Part shown: positions 1 to 15,500 of the stretch, in pieces
Numbering within the stretch: the first letter of the stretch is position 1
Layout of the letters: every line of letters begins with the position of its first letter
Source of the DNA: Acanthaster planci
Lineage: Eukaryota > Echinodermata > Asteroidea > Valvatida > Acanthasteridae
NCBI RefSeq assembly: GCF_001949145.1
Contig: NW_019091450.1
Span: 341,682 to 405,681, forward strand
Reading direction: 5' to 3'
DNA: 64,000 nt
Position numbers and translations under genes: made by a program
The notes under the pieces: model-generated
What the model saw: the letters and a program-made list of their open reading frames with translations, nothing else
Told to the model about the DNA's origin: nothing
The model's database searches: none

Positions 1-429
1 AATAAATCAACAAATGAAAAATAGTTTTGGAATGCGTAATGTCATCATTATCGTCATCATCTTCGGTTTAAGAGCGTCATCCAGTCTGTTCTTGGTTGGC
101 CTGCTTTCTTGCCATGGCTCTCCTCTACTTGGCCCTGTCCACTGCATCCCTCACGCTGTCAACAGGTGTAATATGATCTGGGAAAACCCACTGGATGTCA
201 AATTTGTCCGGGGGATAATGACAAGATTTTCCTCTTTCCCCCTCCTTTTTTGGACAATTTGAGATTTTGTTACAATTTTCTGTAGTAACACAGCAAAGGA
301 TTTCCCCACTCAATGTGCACAAAATACATGTATATTACAAATGCACTTGTGGAATGCACACACTTGGAAAACTATGATTAAAGTGAAAGGACTTTATTTC
401 CTTCATGGACATCCTCATTAGAGTCTTAC
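1..429. other. Intron after exon 61 (partial)
   Basis: It begins with the GTAAGA donor of exon 61. No further exon or repeat is recognised. Confidence 0.6.
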
Positions 430-528
430 CCCTGATGTTGCAGGTGTCCCCAGTGTACTTGTCGGCACACACGCAGACCCCATCAGAGCAGCTCCCTCCA
501 TTCTCACAGATGGGTATGCAATCTGAAT
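430..528 (-). CDS. Exon 61: EGF module, last exon in the window
   Basis: This 99-nt exon encodes [11 protein letters not shown] and [12 protein letters not shown], with an O-fucose consensus. It ends in phase 1 at a GTAAGA donor, so the gene continues beyond the window start. Confidence 0.9.
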
Positions 529-3500
529 CTGAAATACAGGGCAAAATATCTTGTTTGTTATATGTACGACATGGGCTACACATAATACAAAAGGGTTTCA
601 TGATCTGCTATGTAATCTGCTATGCATGAGTTTGACAGTTACATGTAGTGAGTTCGTTCCAGTTATTTCTGTGTGTAACACTAACAGATATAATATACTA
701 TTTTTTAATGCTAATGAGACCGACATTTCAGAGGTCTATACGTGGTAATTTGATGTAGCGTGGAGAACTTATCACTTTCGTGTGTTGGGTCCATCACCCT
801 GACCATGCTAACAGTGTTTTAATCCTAACACTCCTCAGTCCTCCAACAGGTGAAGGATTGAGGAGGGTTAGGGTTAATAACTCATTTTTTTGCTGAATCT
901 TTATACACAGATAATATTTAGAGTCAGGATACAACTTGTACTTGCCAACTGATAACTACAGGGAGTCAAGCTTTCATTACATTTTGACAAAATCAAAAGC
1001 TTATTTTGTTCTGCTTTATTTTGTACCGCGGGGTTTAGCTTGTTAGCGGAATTTTGTTTGGGCTTTTGTTTGTTGATTTTGCATTGGGTGTTTTGTTGTT
1101 GTTTCTTTTGTTTTGTTTTAGAGTTGACTAGTTTTTTTGGAGAACTGCACATAATTTAAATGGGGTACACTCCATGGTGCTGCTGCAAAACTTGTAGTCT
1201 TTGGAACTGTTCACCTTTCTGTTTAAAGTGAAACTATTGTTCGTTTTGCGTGTTCCTTGGAGTACCTGTTTCTTGGCAGAATTCCCCGCTGAATCCTGGC
1301 TGGCAGAGACATGCACTGTTGATGCACAGGCCACCATTAGCACAAGGTTGTCTGCAACCAACTACCACTAAAGGGAGGAAAAAAGGGGACAAACCAACAA
1401 CTTGTCAACATCTTGCAAACGTACATTGAGGCGAAAACAGCAGGTGAGAAATCTTGCACTTGTGACTGAGATTTCAAAGCAACCACGAACGTGTCTTTGC
1501 ATATCTGCATTTTCAGCATGCCTGGACTCTACGTGCATAGACTGTGAACAGTATTCAAATGAAATTTTAACAGGAGTGAAATGGGACAAAAGGTTGCAAA
1601 ACGTTTATGGAAAGGTGCCTTGACACATCATCAAACACAGTAATAAAACAACTTGTAATTTCACTTTTTTCAGTCAGTGGTATACCTACAAAGGGGAGCC
1701 TTCTCCCTCCGCCGTTGAAGTCAAGCCTCAACCCCCCCCCTGCCATCCCCTCTTTGATATTTTGAAATGTTTATTCTGTTATGCTGTCCACTTGTAAAGA
1801 AATGTATGCACCTCTCGGTTGCCCCTGAGATATTTTAACCTAGTTACACCATTTTTGAATTGCACTTTGTCACAGCTTACTAACACGTTTATCACCGATC
1901 AGTTTGGGTTGGATGTCCAAATACATTTGATATGTTGCAATTTTTCTAATGCCTAAATGACATAAATGATGTATAGGCCAGTACTGCATTGGGCCTTTTC
2001 ATGGTTTAAACATAAGAGAAACCTCTCTTGTAATTTTCTTATAGTTGCTCATCTGATTGATTTGCTCGTGCGTTCGTTAACAACAGAGAAGTATCTGGGC
2101 TGCATCAGCATGGCAACAGACTTAGGTATACCTGGTCTTTCACAGTTGGCCCCAGTGAAACCATCCACACAGCGGCAGTTTCCAGCAACGCAGACACCAC
2201 CGTTCAAGCACAGCCCGTCACACTTGTGCAACACTACAGACAGTAAGGGAAACAAACACTGGTTGGTTTAACTTATGCATTGACCAACAGCATTGCAGCC
2301 CTGAAAAATAAGTTGTAGAAATGGCCTGCATAGTCTGGGTTTAATAACTCCAGTGCACTGCCAAGTTAACTAGAGTTGTATTGACTCAAGTCGACTACTC
2401 AACAAGTCCAACTAGAGTTACAATTTTGGTAACTCAAGTCAACTCAAGTTCCGACAGGTAAATGACTTGAGTCATTCAGTCACTACAAGCAAATAACACA
2501 GCTAGAGTCCCTAATCATAAAACCTGACTCGAGGGAAAGTTAATACAACTCAGATCCTAAATATAAAAGCAGGCTTCTTTGCAAAAAAATAGTTGCAATG
2601 ACTTATAGTGCTGGTTTATAAGTTTCACGTAATGTTCATGTATTATCATCAAGATATGAACAAGGTTTGGCTGTACTTCGATGAATATGCACTGATCATC
2701 TTGAGAAGTCTTCAGCAGTGACAAGAATCAATGTCCACTGATTTAAACACTGAGTGTTAGCCCCTACTTGCCCACTTGGAAGAGATGAAACTTTTACTGT
2801 GCTAACTTTCCACAAAGGGAAACTTCAAATCTGAGGTATGTACTTGTATGAGGATAAAAGAGCCTCCATTGTTGTTTCCTTTGATGAGAACTGGCTTCTT
2901 TTCCTACCTGGTGTTTGGCAGAAGACGCCGGTGAAGTCTTCGGTGCACTGGCAGCCATCAGCTCTGCAGGTTCCCCCATTTTGACACAACGGACTGCACT
3001 CTGGCTCTGAGGGAGTACAAAATTTAAGATTTCAAAATCTGGCATAACATGTCTGCCAGTCAGGCGTGGTTCTAATGGGACAGGGGAATTAGAACCTATG
3101 GGCCGTCTTTGTACAACCAATTTATTTTGTTTGCCTCCTGTCTACTGTACAGCACAACAGGATTCTTTGTGAAATTCTCTTTACAAGTATAGTTTACTAC
3201 TAGTTCTAACCAACAGCATCCAAGACTAAACACGTATAGAGTACTTTATCATGATGTTATTTAGACCAGAATGTGTAGTGCAAACGAATGGACTTTGCAC
3301 ACGTGTTGGTTTGTTCACTGGGTCTAGCGCTAATTCCTTAAGGTCAGTTCATACTCTCAGCGTGTTCACTGTGTATGCAGCGCGAAAGTGTATTTTGAGG
3401 TGTCTGCAGTGCGTGAACGAAAGCGCAGTGTGTAATGAAAACGTACGCCCTTGCACACATTTCATGAAAATTATGGATAGTGTGTACGCACCAAATGTAC

Positions 3501-6500
3501 GCGTATTCGGACAAATTAAAATTTTTTTCACTTTTGTCGGATACGCACACGCAGCCGTGACTTGAGAAAACATGAAAGTATGAACATGAAATGCAACGTT
3601 CACATTACACGCTGCGTAAGTGCAAACACAGCGAGTATGAACCAGCCCTTATACACACATAATTGTGCACGTGGCATATTCACTTCGGTACCACAGTACT
3701 CTACAGGAGGTTATGCCTTGTAGGCAGGGAACATCTGTCTTACCAGAGACTGTGACACTGAATGTGTTTGTGAATGTGTTGGTGGTGTCGCCAACGTTGC
3801 AGGTGTAGGTGCCCAGGTCTCTGGGTTGGACGTTTTGGAAGATCAGCTGAGTGGCCGTGGCGTTCAGGTACTGCACGTACACACGCTGCAGTCCGCCTAC
3901 AAATCACAAGAAAGCAGTGAAACGAATAGGCCTTATTCCTGTGTATGCCATTTTGTACATTGTTCCTCATATCTGTGCTCTGAACTATTAACTGTTGAAT
4001 GCAGTGGGACCAGACTATTTTAGGGTTGTGGGGGTTCCAAGCCTCCCTTTTTTTTTAGTCTTGCATAAGACACTCAGGTACATTTATTACAAATTTCAAT
4101 TCATTCATCAGAGTAGGGGGTCATAATTTGTCAGGAAATTTCATTTTGTTCCTTTAACGGATGCCTTCAAGATCCAAAAATGGAGAGTAAATGTCGCTTT
4201 CAATTTCAGTATGGCCGACTCAAAAGAAAGACTCATTATAGTCAGAAATGAGCAGTGCTGAAGCTGTGTCCACCGTAAGTCCCTTCACAAGTAACAGGAT
4301 GAACAGTGACAAAGGATAGCTTTTGTAACAGTTGAATAGCCTGTGACTTGGTTTAAGACTAAATGACTTGTGATGGACTTACAGGGACTCATGACAAAGG
4401 TATTAAATAAAACACTGAAAATGAAATATTTTGCAACAGTTTTGGTACAAAACTTTACAGCTGGGATCAATCTCATATAGCAACTCAACAATTTGCAGAA
4501 AAATCTGAAAGTTGATAACTTTAAGCACGATTTAAAGCGGTAATTGGTATGGTCATGTAAATGGTTGAGGGTGCTTAGAGATTTCAATTATTAGGTTACC
4601 AAGTTTAAGCCAATTTTTTCCTCTTAGGTTAGTGTACCTTTGGCAGTGCTTTCTGCTTATGGTCTCCATGAAATATGCAAAGCCTCTGTGAATGTAAAAT
4701 CATGTGCTTAGCATGGCGTAAAATTAAGCACAGCTCACATAGACACTTGTACCACACCAGAATTGGAAGCCGCTAATTTTGGCGGCACCGTGCTTGCAAG
4801 ATCAATGCCAACATCACGATCCATTTCCGATTTCTAGACTGTACCTTCGTTAGTTGGGATGGGTAAATTATTAGGGTCGGTCCACTCGGGCCGGTCCATT
4901 CTCTGGCCGCCGACGAACTTGCAGGTCACTCTCAGCTCTTCACCTGTCAGTGGTGGCCGTTGGAGGTTGGACACAATGTACAGGAAGTAGCCGACGCCAA
5001 CTACCAACAATCAAACGACCAGACAGCTCTGAGATTATGAACTGTGAATGCCAGGAGTCATACAATCTCAGAACAAAATGAAAAATACTGATATGCAGCT
5101 CTTTCTGTCTATTGCTCAACTGAACAGAGGGATTTTCATGCTTCCTTTTACTTAGGCAGTCATGATGCTGTCACTGTGAGGTCATTCAGCAATAGATACC
5201 TTCTGCATTTGGTATCTGTACATGCCAAATTTAGTGAGTATAAACATATGTGTTTTAACCCTCCTTTGGTTTTACAGCAAATGTGCACAAATGCCCACAG
5301 TCACTGGTGAGCATGTATTTTCTACATGGAAATCAAACATTCACAGGTTCAGTGTGACCAAGGGTCTTTTGTGCAGTCCTCTTCACTGCATTTGGTTTAC
5401 TGCACAATGATGCACATGAAACAGTGAGGCACACTTGTTGGGCTGCACAAAAAGTGCAATCTGATATTCCTGTGAGGGACTGTTGATGCAGCGCACAACA
5501 CAACACAGCTGTGCTTCTTTGAGGTGTTCACCAAATGACCCAAAGAGTGACTTCAGCATAGGACGGTTAATATTAAAAAAAATAGGCACAAGAAATAAGT
5601 GTATGGACACGATGGATTCAGTAGATGGAAAAGAAAATATGAGAAGAAGAAAAAAAAAGAAGTAAAACCAATAGTTTTCCACAAAGCAACTATAAGACAT
5701 AGAAAATAACGGAAAACCTTTACAAACTTGTGCAAATATTCAACTACAAATGGTGTTTACTTGTTGCTCAAACTTTGAAGCCTTATCTCTTTATTGGGTT
5801 TAATAATGCACATGCTGTATTGTTCTCTAAAATAGGGTCAGGGCTCAAAATCCAGCTGGTGGCAGCATATTGTGATCTTGGGGAAGTCACTTTAATTTTA
5901 CGGGTACCTGTGAGGAAAGAATATATGTTTCGTCATTTGAACCTGATATGGCAGTACCCAGCTAGTATACTCCCCAGGGAGCTGAGATGGTTTCAGGAAT
6001 GTTCAGATGTTGTGAGCCCAATGTGCAGGGATAATGGTAATATATCAGCCCACTCAATTACAAATACTGCAAGATACTGTGCGCCTTATAATTCCTTTGA
6101 TATTCTTATTGTTCCATATCATCTGAAAACATGACCACACGAGACTGATGAGATTTGTTGCCAAGACAGGTTTACCCTACCTTTGACATTGCATGACGGT
6201 TCGGTGTAGCCTATTGGGCAGTAGCATATCCCGTTGCGACACACACCACCATTCTGGCAAGGCAGCTTGCACTCAGCCACTGAGAAAGAATCCATCAATG
6301 ACAAATGTTTTTGAAATCAACAGCGTTCTGTGCAAAAACTGCTCAGCGATACTCAGCGAGCACTGTGCGCCCAGTAGTTAGGCAAGGCAGTGTCACAACC
6401 GACAAATATTGTATCTTTTAAGTGTTTCATCAGAATCAAAAGTAGCAATGCTTTTCAGACATAGTAAGGGTGCTGGTAGTGTGATACAACTCCAAGAGGA

Positions 6501-9500
6501 TTTTCTCAACATTTTCCGTTACACAGTTCCTTTAATCTATCCATGCATTAACCATACCTGGTATGTAGACCTCACAGAACCTTCCCAGGTAACCCAGAGG
6601 ACACAGACAGAGGCCTTCCACACAAGTGCCTCCATTGGCGCATGGGTAATCGCACTGGTCAGAGACTGTGGGGTCGAAATGAAGAAACGAAATCCACAGG
6701 AGGTCTTAAGGCATGCAACTAGGACTTTGACAAAAAAACAAGGAAATACCAATCTTTATAACTTTGTAGAGTGTTTTTCAATTTCCAGACTGTGATGTGA
6801 AGAACAAGGAAATCAGCTGAGCTGATCCAAGGAAAATTTACATGCCTGCTTCTAAACCTGACTTAAAAATTTGATACTGATAGGCTGTGTTTAAACTTCA
6901 GGGCATCAGAATTAGTTTGGGCATTACTTCCGCAAAGTATACATGGGAAATAACAATACATCAGACATTGCAGGTTCGAAAATGCCAAAGTAGCTTGATT
7001 TGCTTTTGCTGTGAACATTTTTTGACCTGACTTGTCAGGTTGCGGGGGGGGTATGCTGTCACTCATACTTAGCGTTTGTATTCATGGCATCGCTTTCAAG
7101 ATACAATTGTGCGCAAGATTCACGTTGTGTCACTGTATAGAGCAGATTCTGCCTTTAACGTTCTTGAGTTTGTTGATTCGAGTATCAATACGTTTACACC
7201 TGAAAAGTTTAATGTATTGACCACATTATCTCCGAGTCCTTCAGCGGTCATAATGTTTGAACACTGCATAAGGAGTACAAATGGTTCATTAGATGCACGC
7301 TTTGAACTCCGATGAAAAACATTTTAAATCAACAAGGAACACATTAAAACTTCAGGACTTAAATTTACTTCCTTTCCGTCTGGGTTACAAACGAAATTCT
7401 TTGATTTTATCTTCTGCTTCAAGCTGTTAGAAGGTCTTACTTCACAGAAAATTACACAGTAACATTTCAACATGCTGTGGTGTTGACCTTGCACATAAAT
7501 CAACTGACATTTTAACCTTAATGCCCTGGCACATCATCTGGGGTACAAGACTCAGTACTACAATATACAATGTTGTAGTCTGAGTCTGAAGGAGCTAGCG
7601 CTACAAATTACTTCTTGCAAGGGAACTTCCATTGTTACAAGTACAGAGAACAATAAGGTCATGTATTCATGGTGTCACAGCACTGTATTGTATTTTATAA
7701 TTTCAAAGAATAATATGGTCATGTACTCATATACATGTACGCCACAGCACTGTATGCTACAATTTACTCCTAGGTAGTATTTTGTAGCTTTCAGTGAGGT
7801 TAGAGTTAAGGAGATATAATTCATTCCGTACCACCAATTCTGAAGATGTATGTATTGATATACTCCCCAACAATGCAGGTGTATGTTCCCTCATCCTCCG
7901 TGGTAATGTCATTGATGTTCAGCAATGTCGTTCCAGGCTGTGGCATCTCCACATTCATGTGTTGGGAACCGCCTGCAAGTTAAATTCACAACATATGAGA
8001 TCACCACACAGGCAAAAAAGATCCAAATTCATTCAGTACTAAGTATTGGCACTATGCTGTTGAACCTCTGTATACCATTTCAGTGTCATGAAATTTAATT
8101 CGAAATTCAAACTGGGTGGTGTCCACATGAACAGGTGGGAATTTCTTTTTAAGTCGATAAATCCTAATCAATCAGTGTTGGTTATGATATGCTTACCCTC
8201 TCCGATAGGTGCGATGGTGAAGCCTCTTGGGTTGATCCACATGGGCGGGGGAAATACCCCATCTCCCTCCACAGCACACACAATCTGCACATCACCACTG
8301 GAAACTGGCACCAGGTCATCGATGGTTACCACGGTGATGTTGAAAGTGCCACCCACTGTGAACAAAAAAAAGCTTTTACTTCTTTATCCTGTGATTTCTT
8401 TTCATTAAATCATTTATATGGGCAAGCCTTCAGTTTGGTTTGGTCAATCCTGTGTAGTATGCTTGGGGTTGCGCTGCTGCGTGCTCAGCTCAGACATGAC
8501 AACAGGGTTTCACTTATCAGAGGAAAACACCAGAGAAGTAGGGGTCCAGTAGCTTCAGATTTCTTGAGTTCTTTGGATTTACTTAGAATCACATCAACAA
8601 TGATCCCTGTGGCTGCGGGGAGGAGGCAACCAGTGCTGCACCAGCCGGCTTGGCTAAGAGTTGACGACGATGTTACAAACCACTTCTTCTTCCTCCCCTT
8701 GCTAAAACTACTTTTTTTCCAAGTTGTCTTCACAAGCCAAAAATTTAAGTCTTTGCAGACATATCCTTCTGCTGCATGGATAAATATTTTTAGATCCATT
8801 TGCATATGCCGCTGGCTACCTTTTGGTAATTAACTTTAACAGTAAGTTGACGAGTGCCCTCTATTGGTCCAATTTGTAAACAATCAAGCAAATCATAATA
8901 GAACATTTTCCCATTTTCCCACACCTGTATACACGTTCCCTTGCCTCTCACTCAATTCAGAACACTCCGACATAAGCATTTTGAAGGAATGAGCCATTTC
9001 GGTAGTCCAACTGCCCAAGCCTCGAATGAAGCACATCGGAGGTCATTCGGAAACAGCAATACCTGTATACCAGGTCTGTCCTATCAACACAGCCCTACAC
9101 CAACCCGTATGTGAGTTTGTGCTCGAATGACCTTGCCTTTTCAAAATACCAGACTGGCTCGCTGTCTTTTAAGAAGTTCTCACTTGTAGAAAAAAAGTGA
9201 GGGCAAAGAAAACTTCCTGACATCACAACCTTTAATGATGATATTCGGCATGACCATGATGAGCTAATCTCACTCTCAAAACTTGTACACAACATGCACT
9301 ACGAAACCTGAACCTAAATCTACTTCGTCTGACTAACCAAATATCTGGCAGAGTTCACCCAGGTAGCCCTCCTTGCAGAAGCACTGGTTGTTAACGCAGA
9401 GCCCATCATTGGCACAGGGCAGGTCACACTCTGTTCCGGGAACTGTGGAATAAAAGGGCACGGATGAGTTGTTAATTTGCTTAAAAAAAAAATAACAATA

Positions 9501-12500
9501 TTTTGCAGGGCATTTACATATGACCCAGTTGTCCATGGTGAGGGAATAAAAGAACTACTGGATAAACTTTTAATACAAACTCAGCCAAAGTCAAAGATTA
9601 ACAGATTTGGCATACATTACAAACTTTTAACATGGTCCCTAAAATCATGGGGTGGGGGGAATTACATTACTTTTTTTCTTAATGTTAAAAATCCTGTGTA
9701 AAAAATTGTTGGAATATTCAAGTAATTTTTTTCTTGCTTTAGGAAAATTGAATTTTTGCAGGGAATGCATTGAAACCAACTTTTGGCAGACAGTAGACAG
9801 AGGGTGGGATTCGACAAAACACCAAAAGGGCCTTAAACACATTTTGGAATCTATAAAATCTTCATTTAGAATCGAGATCAAAAGTTAACAGTTTATACGC
9901 TACCTTGGATCTCACAGGCCTCTCCCTCCAATCCGTAAGGGCACAGACATGAGCCCCGGATGCAAGCACTGCCGTACAAACAAGGACGCTCACACTGTGG
10001 CTCTACAGATACAATACAGGGGCACAGTAAGTAACTGGTGAGTTTGCTACAATGTGCTACCAATTTTTGCCTCAAACAGCCCATGTGAACTCACCGTGTC
10101 ACCTCATGAAATGATTCTTACCACAGCACTCACAAGAGCTCAATACCTGGGTACAGATCATGCTATAGACCTCTAGCAGAAGATAGCTATCTTGCTTTTC
10201 TACTATTCAAACCAATGTAACCAAACTGAAGGCGTTTACAAAATGAGTGGCTCTGGCTTAGTCTTTGCTGGCTCCGTCATTTGAGGAGACTGTGACCATG
10301 CCAACTAGAACCAGTGAAACCAAAGACTAAGCCAAAGTTATCCATTTTATAAACACCTTGAGGCTGGAAGGGTAAAAAAATCTGTTCCCTTTTAACAATA
10401 TGTGAAGTTGTATTACGATTGTCAATGGATCTATCAATGATGAAGGTCTATTGTGTGTTCGAACCAGTGTTGTATCGGAGACCTTGGCGTCCGAGACCAA
10501 GACCGAGACCGAGGCGTACGAGACCGAGACCAAGACCGAGACCTACTCCTTCAAGACCAAAACTTTGAGACCAAGATTTTTGCAGGTCGAGACAGTGACC
10601 ACGACATCCGAGACCGAGATCAACCATAAACCAATGTTTAGTCTTTCCCAAAAGGTAAATAGGGATAAACATATGGCAGTACAATTAAGTACAAAAGAAA
10701 TAAAATGAAAACATTAGCATAACCTCACATGCACAAATAGGTCAAATATTTGTTAAAGAATGTCTCGGTTCTTTTATCAATGATACTGCTCTACTTTTAC
10801 CATGGTCTGGTCATTTTCAACCCGAGTGTCCCAAATGATATGATGTGAACATTAAAACAAATATCCTTAGACTGTTTTTGTAAGCAAAGTACTGAAAAAC
10901 AAATATCCAAAAAAGACGTACCGCAACAAAACTACTAAAACAACATGTACCACATACAAGACGGAATGAAAGCACTTTCACACGCGCACACACACAGACT
11001 GGTTCCTGTCCTGGCCTTACGTTAAGCAGGAGACTACGTAGGGAACAGGAACCAGTCTAGTGTGCGAATTCCATTACCCACAACCTCATCTCCATGGTGT
11101 CAAGCAGCATGGCTACTCTGGATTCGAAATAGTGTAACAACTTGGGACAAGGTTGCATCATGCTGCATTGACTAGTCTTCATTCCAGCATTGATTTCATT
11201 GTTAATTGCAAAAAGTCTGAACATTACTGTGTTGTATTCATATTAGTGGTTGAAGATTTGACTCGAGCGGAGGTAATTTTGCCTTTTGCAACCGTGTGCA
11301 TGTGTGGTAGCTAGATGCGCATTCTGTTATGGTCTCGAGGGGAACACCTGAGACTATGGCATCTGAGACTGGTGCTTTCGAGACCGAGACCAGCAGTCCC
11401 AAGACCAAGACTTTGACAGAGCGAGACTGAGACCACAAAAAAAGGTCTTGAGATGGTCTCGAGACCTACAACACTGGTTCGAACATGCACATACCAAAGA
11501 CGGTGATGTTGACGGTGGCTTCAATGGGGCCAGCAATGCAGCTGTAGATCCCCTCGTCCCTCTCCCTCAAGTTCGTGATGACCAATCGGACTGCAGTCCT
11601 GCCCAGAAATACAACGTGGATCCCATCTCCTCTCTCTGCAAAATGGCAAGGGGCGAGGTAGTTTGATACCGTCACAAATAATAACATGAGTTTCCAAATC
11701 GTCTGCAGCTTCGTAGAAGGGCATATTGGAGCAATGTGTTATAATGTGAATCGTTAAAGTTTGAGATTTTAGTTTTGAGTGTTTGGGTGTTCAGCATGTT
11801 GATTGTTGGGGTCGAGGGTGTTTAGGTATAGGTGTTGGGTGTTTGGGATTTTGGAGTTTTTGTTCTTTTGGGTGCTTGGTGTTTTGGGTGTCTAGGTTCT
11901 GACTTGTTGGGTGTCTTGATTGTTGGAGTTGGGCTCATGGGTATTGGGTGTTTGGGGTGTTAAGTTTTGCATACTGGCTGCTTGAGGTGTTGTGTGTAGG
12001 GTGTTGGGTTTCAAGTGTTGTATTTCTGGGTGTTTGGGGGTGTTGAATTTTGATAGACAGGCTTATGTTGAAGATTTTGGCTTGCATTTAGGCTTGGATT
12101 CAGGCGTGCTCACCAGAGTTTCGAGATGTGACCACCCGGCCGTCCGGTGCCACCCAGAAGGGTGAGCTGGTGTTACTTCTCCGAGTCATCTCACAGAGGA
12201 AAACCAGATTGCCCCCTACGACCGGCGTCTGATTGGGGGCTGGGGTAATGATTAGGCTGAATGACGGTGGAACTGGTCGGAAAGGAATGGCAAATGACAA
12301 AGTCAGCAATAGAAGTCAGTATAACATAAGAGTGCTACAAAGAAAATGACAGTGTTTGGCAAAACTGTTCTCTACAGAATAGAAAGCACACTTTGGGCAA
12401 AGATTACTGTGGCAAACTGTGAATGGTCTACAAGGTATCTGATCAGGGCTTTGGAGATCTTACAAAATGATCTGTCTCTTGTTGCATTCAGAAAATCAGG

Positions 12501-15500
12501 AGGCTAGGCGGATAGTTTTTTTTTTCACTTTTGCCTTAAGTCTGATGTGATGATGGTAATTAAGGTTTGAAAAAGCAGTATAGGTTTGTGGGTACAAATA
12601 AGAATAATGTACGTCGACTTTAAAATTAGGTTCTTGGTCAGAACCATAAAGTTTCCGTTTTTTTCCCTTCATTGGAGGTCCCTTCTGATTTTACTAGTTT
12701 GGTTATGTAACCAGACACACAACTACTTTATTTGTAGTTGAAGGGAAATGCATTGTGCCGGTAACATGATTAAGAATCGGAAATCACAAAGATACACATT
12801 GCTGCAAAACGCTGAGAATAGTGGAAGTTACCCAAGTTATGCTTACCAAGGGATTGACACTGTTGGCCTTCATAGTCTGGCGGGCACTGACATTCCCCAA
12901 AGACACAGTAACCTCCATTGAGACACGGAAGAGGGCACGCAAGTTCAGGAACTAGACATTAAATACAGGACCGTGAAGAAAAATAGTGGCTAAGAAATTA
13001 TGCAGATTGATTCAAAGGTGTATCACATGAGCAAAGTTTCATGGTTATACAGTCAAAATTGAGAATTCAGTTAAAAATGAAACCAGTGAATTTGTAAGCT
13101 GTCAAATTTCTTCATCCTATAATGCTCATGTAGTTGCTATACTCGCCACAAGGACAGATGTGCACTGTCAATAAAGGCTAAATTCAACTGAGCTTAAAAC
13201 TAAGCTGTTGAAGCTTGAACGTGATCAGACCAGTTGGAGGTTCGAAACTCACTTGTAGCCAATTTCTTTTGATCATGACAAATAGAAAGTATAACTTTTT
13301 ATCTATCGAGCCTTGACATACCCATCAAGCCATGCCCCTACAGACACTGATGCCCAACCAGGCTAATCAGTCTAAACTGAAATGAAAGATGCTGATTTTC
13401 TCCTTTGTTCTCACAGGTGGAGGTGTAACTTGACTCAGATCCACAACAGTAATACCAATTGTGCCTCAATATAGTTACTCACATTGTGCAGTTTTATTGC
13501 TATAGCTGTGCTGCTATTCCTGGGCAAATGTTCGCAAAAGAGTTAAGACTGCCTAACTGTTAGCATACCAACGCATTATTCCAGCTCTCATATAGGTTAG
13601 CATCCTATTCTAAGGAACTAGCTTAATCATTCTGACATTACTTCTCAACAGTTACTCACATCGGACAGTGATGTTGACGTAAGTGTATTGCTTTTCAACA
13701 ACACACACATACACGCCAGAGTCCTGTGGCTGGAGGTTGAAGATATTCAGCACCGTCTCAGTGGGGGATGTCTCCTGAACGAAGACACGATTGCTACCCC
13801 CTGGAAGCAGTAAAAAATAACATTTATGGGCTGATCTCTCAGTGGATGATATCACTCAAACAAGAAGGCCACTTGAAAGTGAGACAAACATCAATCTTTT
13901 CCATCATTAGAACCCGAATTCATGATTCTCATTGGTAGATCTACAGCAACAGTGCATACTAAAAAAAATCATGTGGCATGATCCGTATCACATTCCATGC
14001 ATTGCATTGTGCATAGTGATCAATGGGGGAACAGAACTCCACTCTCCCATGCCAATTTTGTTTTTGACTTGGTAGGCATGTAAAGACACTCTTTATCAGG
14101 ACAATGAATTGTATTTAACACTGCAGTAGACAGCATACATTTCTGGCTGACCTGTATCGGAAAAGGGGGTGCTGCACAAGAACTGCATGTTTCACATTCA
14201 CGAAAGTGGTGTCAAAATGACCACATTTTCAAATCTTTTTAAAGGCTGGGCACGTGAAAAAATGCACTGTGATGATACTGGAAAAAGCTGTTGAGGGGGC
14301 TTCCTCCCAGCTTTCTTTCAAGGTTAACCAAAGTGAGTTCTCTTTAGAGTTTGGGTTCATTTCCCAGTCCTTTTTTGAATTTCCTGTGAAATGTGACCAG
14401 GAATTCACAAGACTTGTATTAGGTTTTATACCTCCAGTTTTGCCGCCGATGTTTCTGCCATTGGCATTCAGCCAGATGGGGTTGCTAGGATACAGGCCGG
14501 TGACCTCACAGAGGAAGGTCAAATTAGAGCCCGTCACTGGGAAGTCGATTGTCTCTGGTGTAATGCTGATGATGTATCTCACATTACCTTTTGCAAAAAA
14601 AAAAGAAAACAACAAAGAAATCAATTTCCAAAAGTTGATTTCATCACTTAACTCTTGCTCTTCTACATCCTTCAAAATAACTTCAGAATTTACAAGCCAG
14701 AAAATGATCTTTGATAATAAAGAAAGTCTTACGAGTACAATGCAAGAAAACAACCAACAAATCTCCTTGACTTAAACTGCAACCTGACTACACAAATGAC
14801 TCATGTTTTCCAACCAAAGGTAAGATAGTACAAAAAGGCTGATTGGTTAAACCTGGGCATCAGCACAGGGCTGTCTTGCATTATTAAATGTAGAATCTGG
14901 TCACATGGAACAAATGCTCATTATCAACTGCCCCAATCCATATATCATACCAAATTCAAATGTTTATAAAACAGAGCTGAAACTTCATCAATGCATGCAC
15001 TGATTTTCTTCAGATGGCATGGCTGTCCACTTATCAGTCCTGAGTGCTTTACAAGGTTATGTTTTACTTACTGTTTTCACAGCTCAACCCAGTAAAACCG
15101 TAGGGACACTGGCATTTGCCTTGGATGCACACTCCGCCATTCAAGCAGGGTTGGCTGTAGCAGTCCGGGACTACAGGAGAGAATATTTTACAGATATAGC
15201 ACAGTTTGATGGTAGAGTGTAGGTTGTCAACTTCCGATGTGAAGAGGAGCTGACATCTACTCCCATACCTTACACGTATTCATGATTGAGAGCCAAGATC
15301 ACACTGGTCCATTCATCATCACATGCAAGTTCCAAAACAACAGTCCCAGGAACCACTTCCCCATGAACAGTTCAGTATCTCAATTCCACTCATGTCTCAA
15401 CATGAGTGGAATTGAGATAGGAATGGAACTGAGACAGAAGTGGCACTGTGACCCACATGGAATCGAGACATGAATAGCTCTGAGACAAGAACGGAATTGA

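Larger units (their letters stand above)
529..2907. other. Introns between exons 58 and 61
   Basis: The stretches 529-1265, 1362-2131 and 2234-2907 show no exon. The last contains scattered ACTCAAGTC motifs (2360-2480), probably a decayed transposon end. Confidence 0.55.

Noticed and set aside
8189-8833. 214-codon plus-strand open frame
   Set aside because: It overlaps exon 52 in antisense, shows no domain pattern and crosses intron sequence; taken as chance.
14254-14775. 173-codon plus-strand and 174-codon minus-strand open frames
   Set aside because: The minus frame is exon 45 read through into both introns; the plus frame is its antisense shadow.
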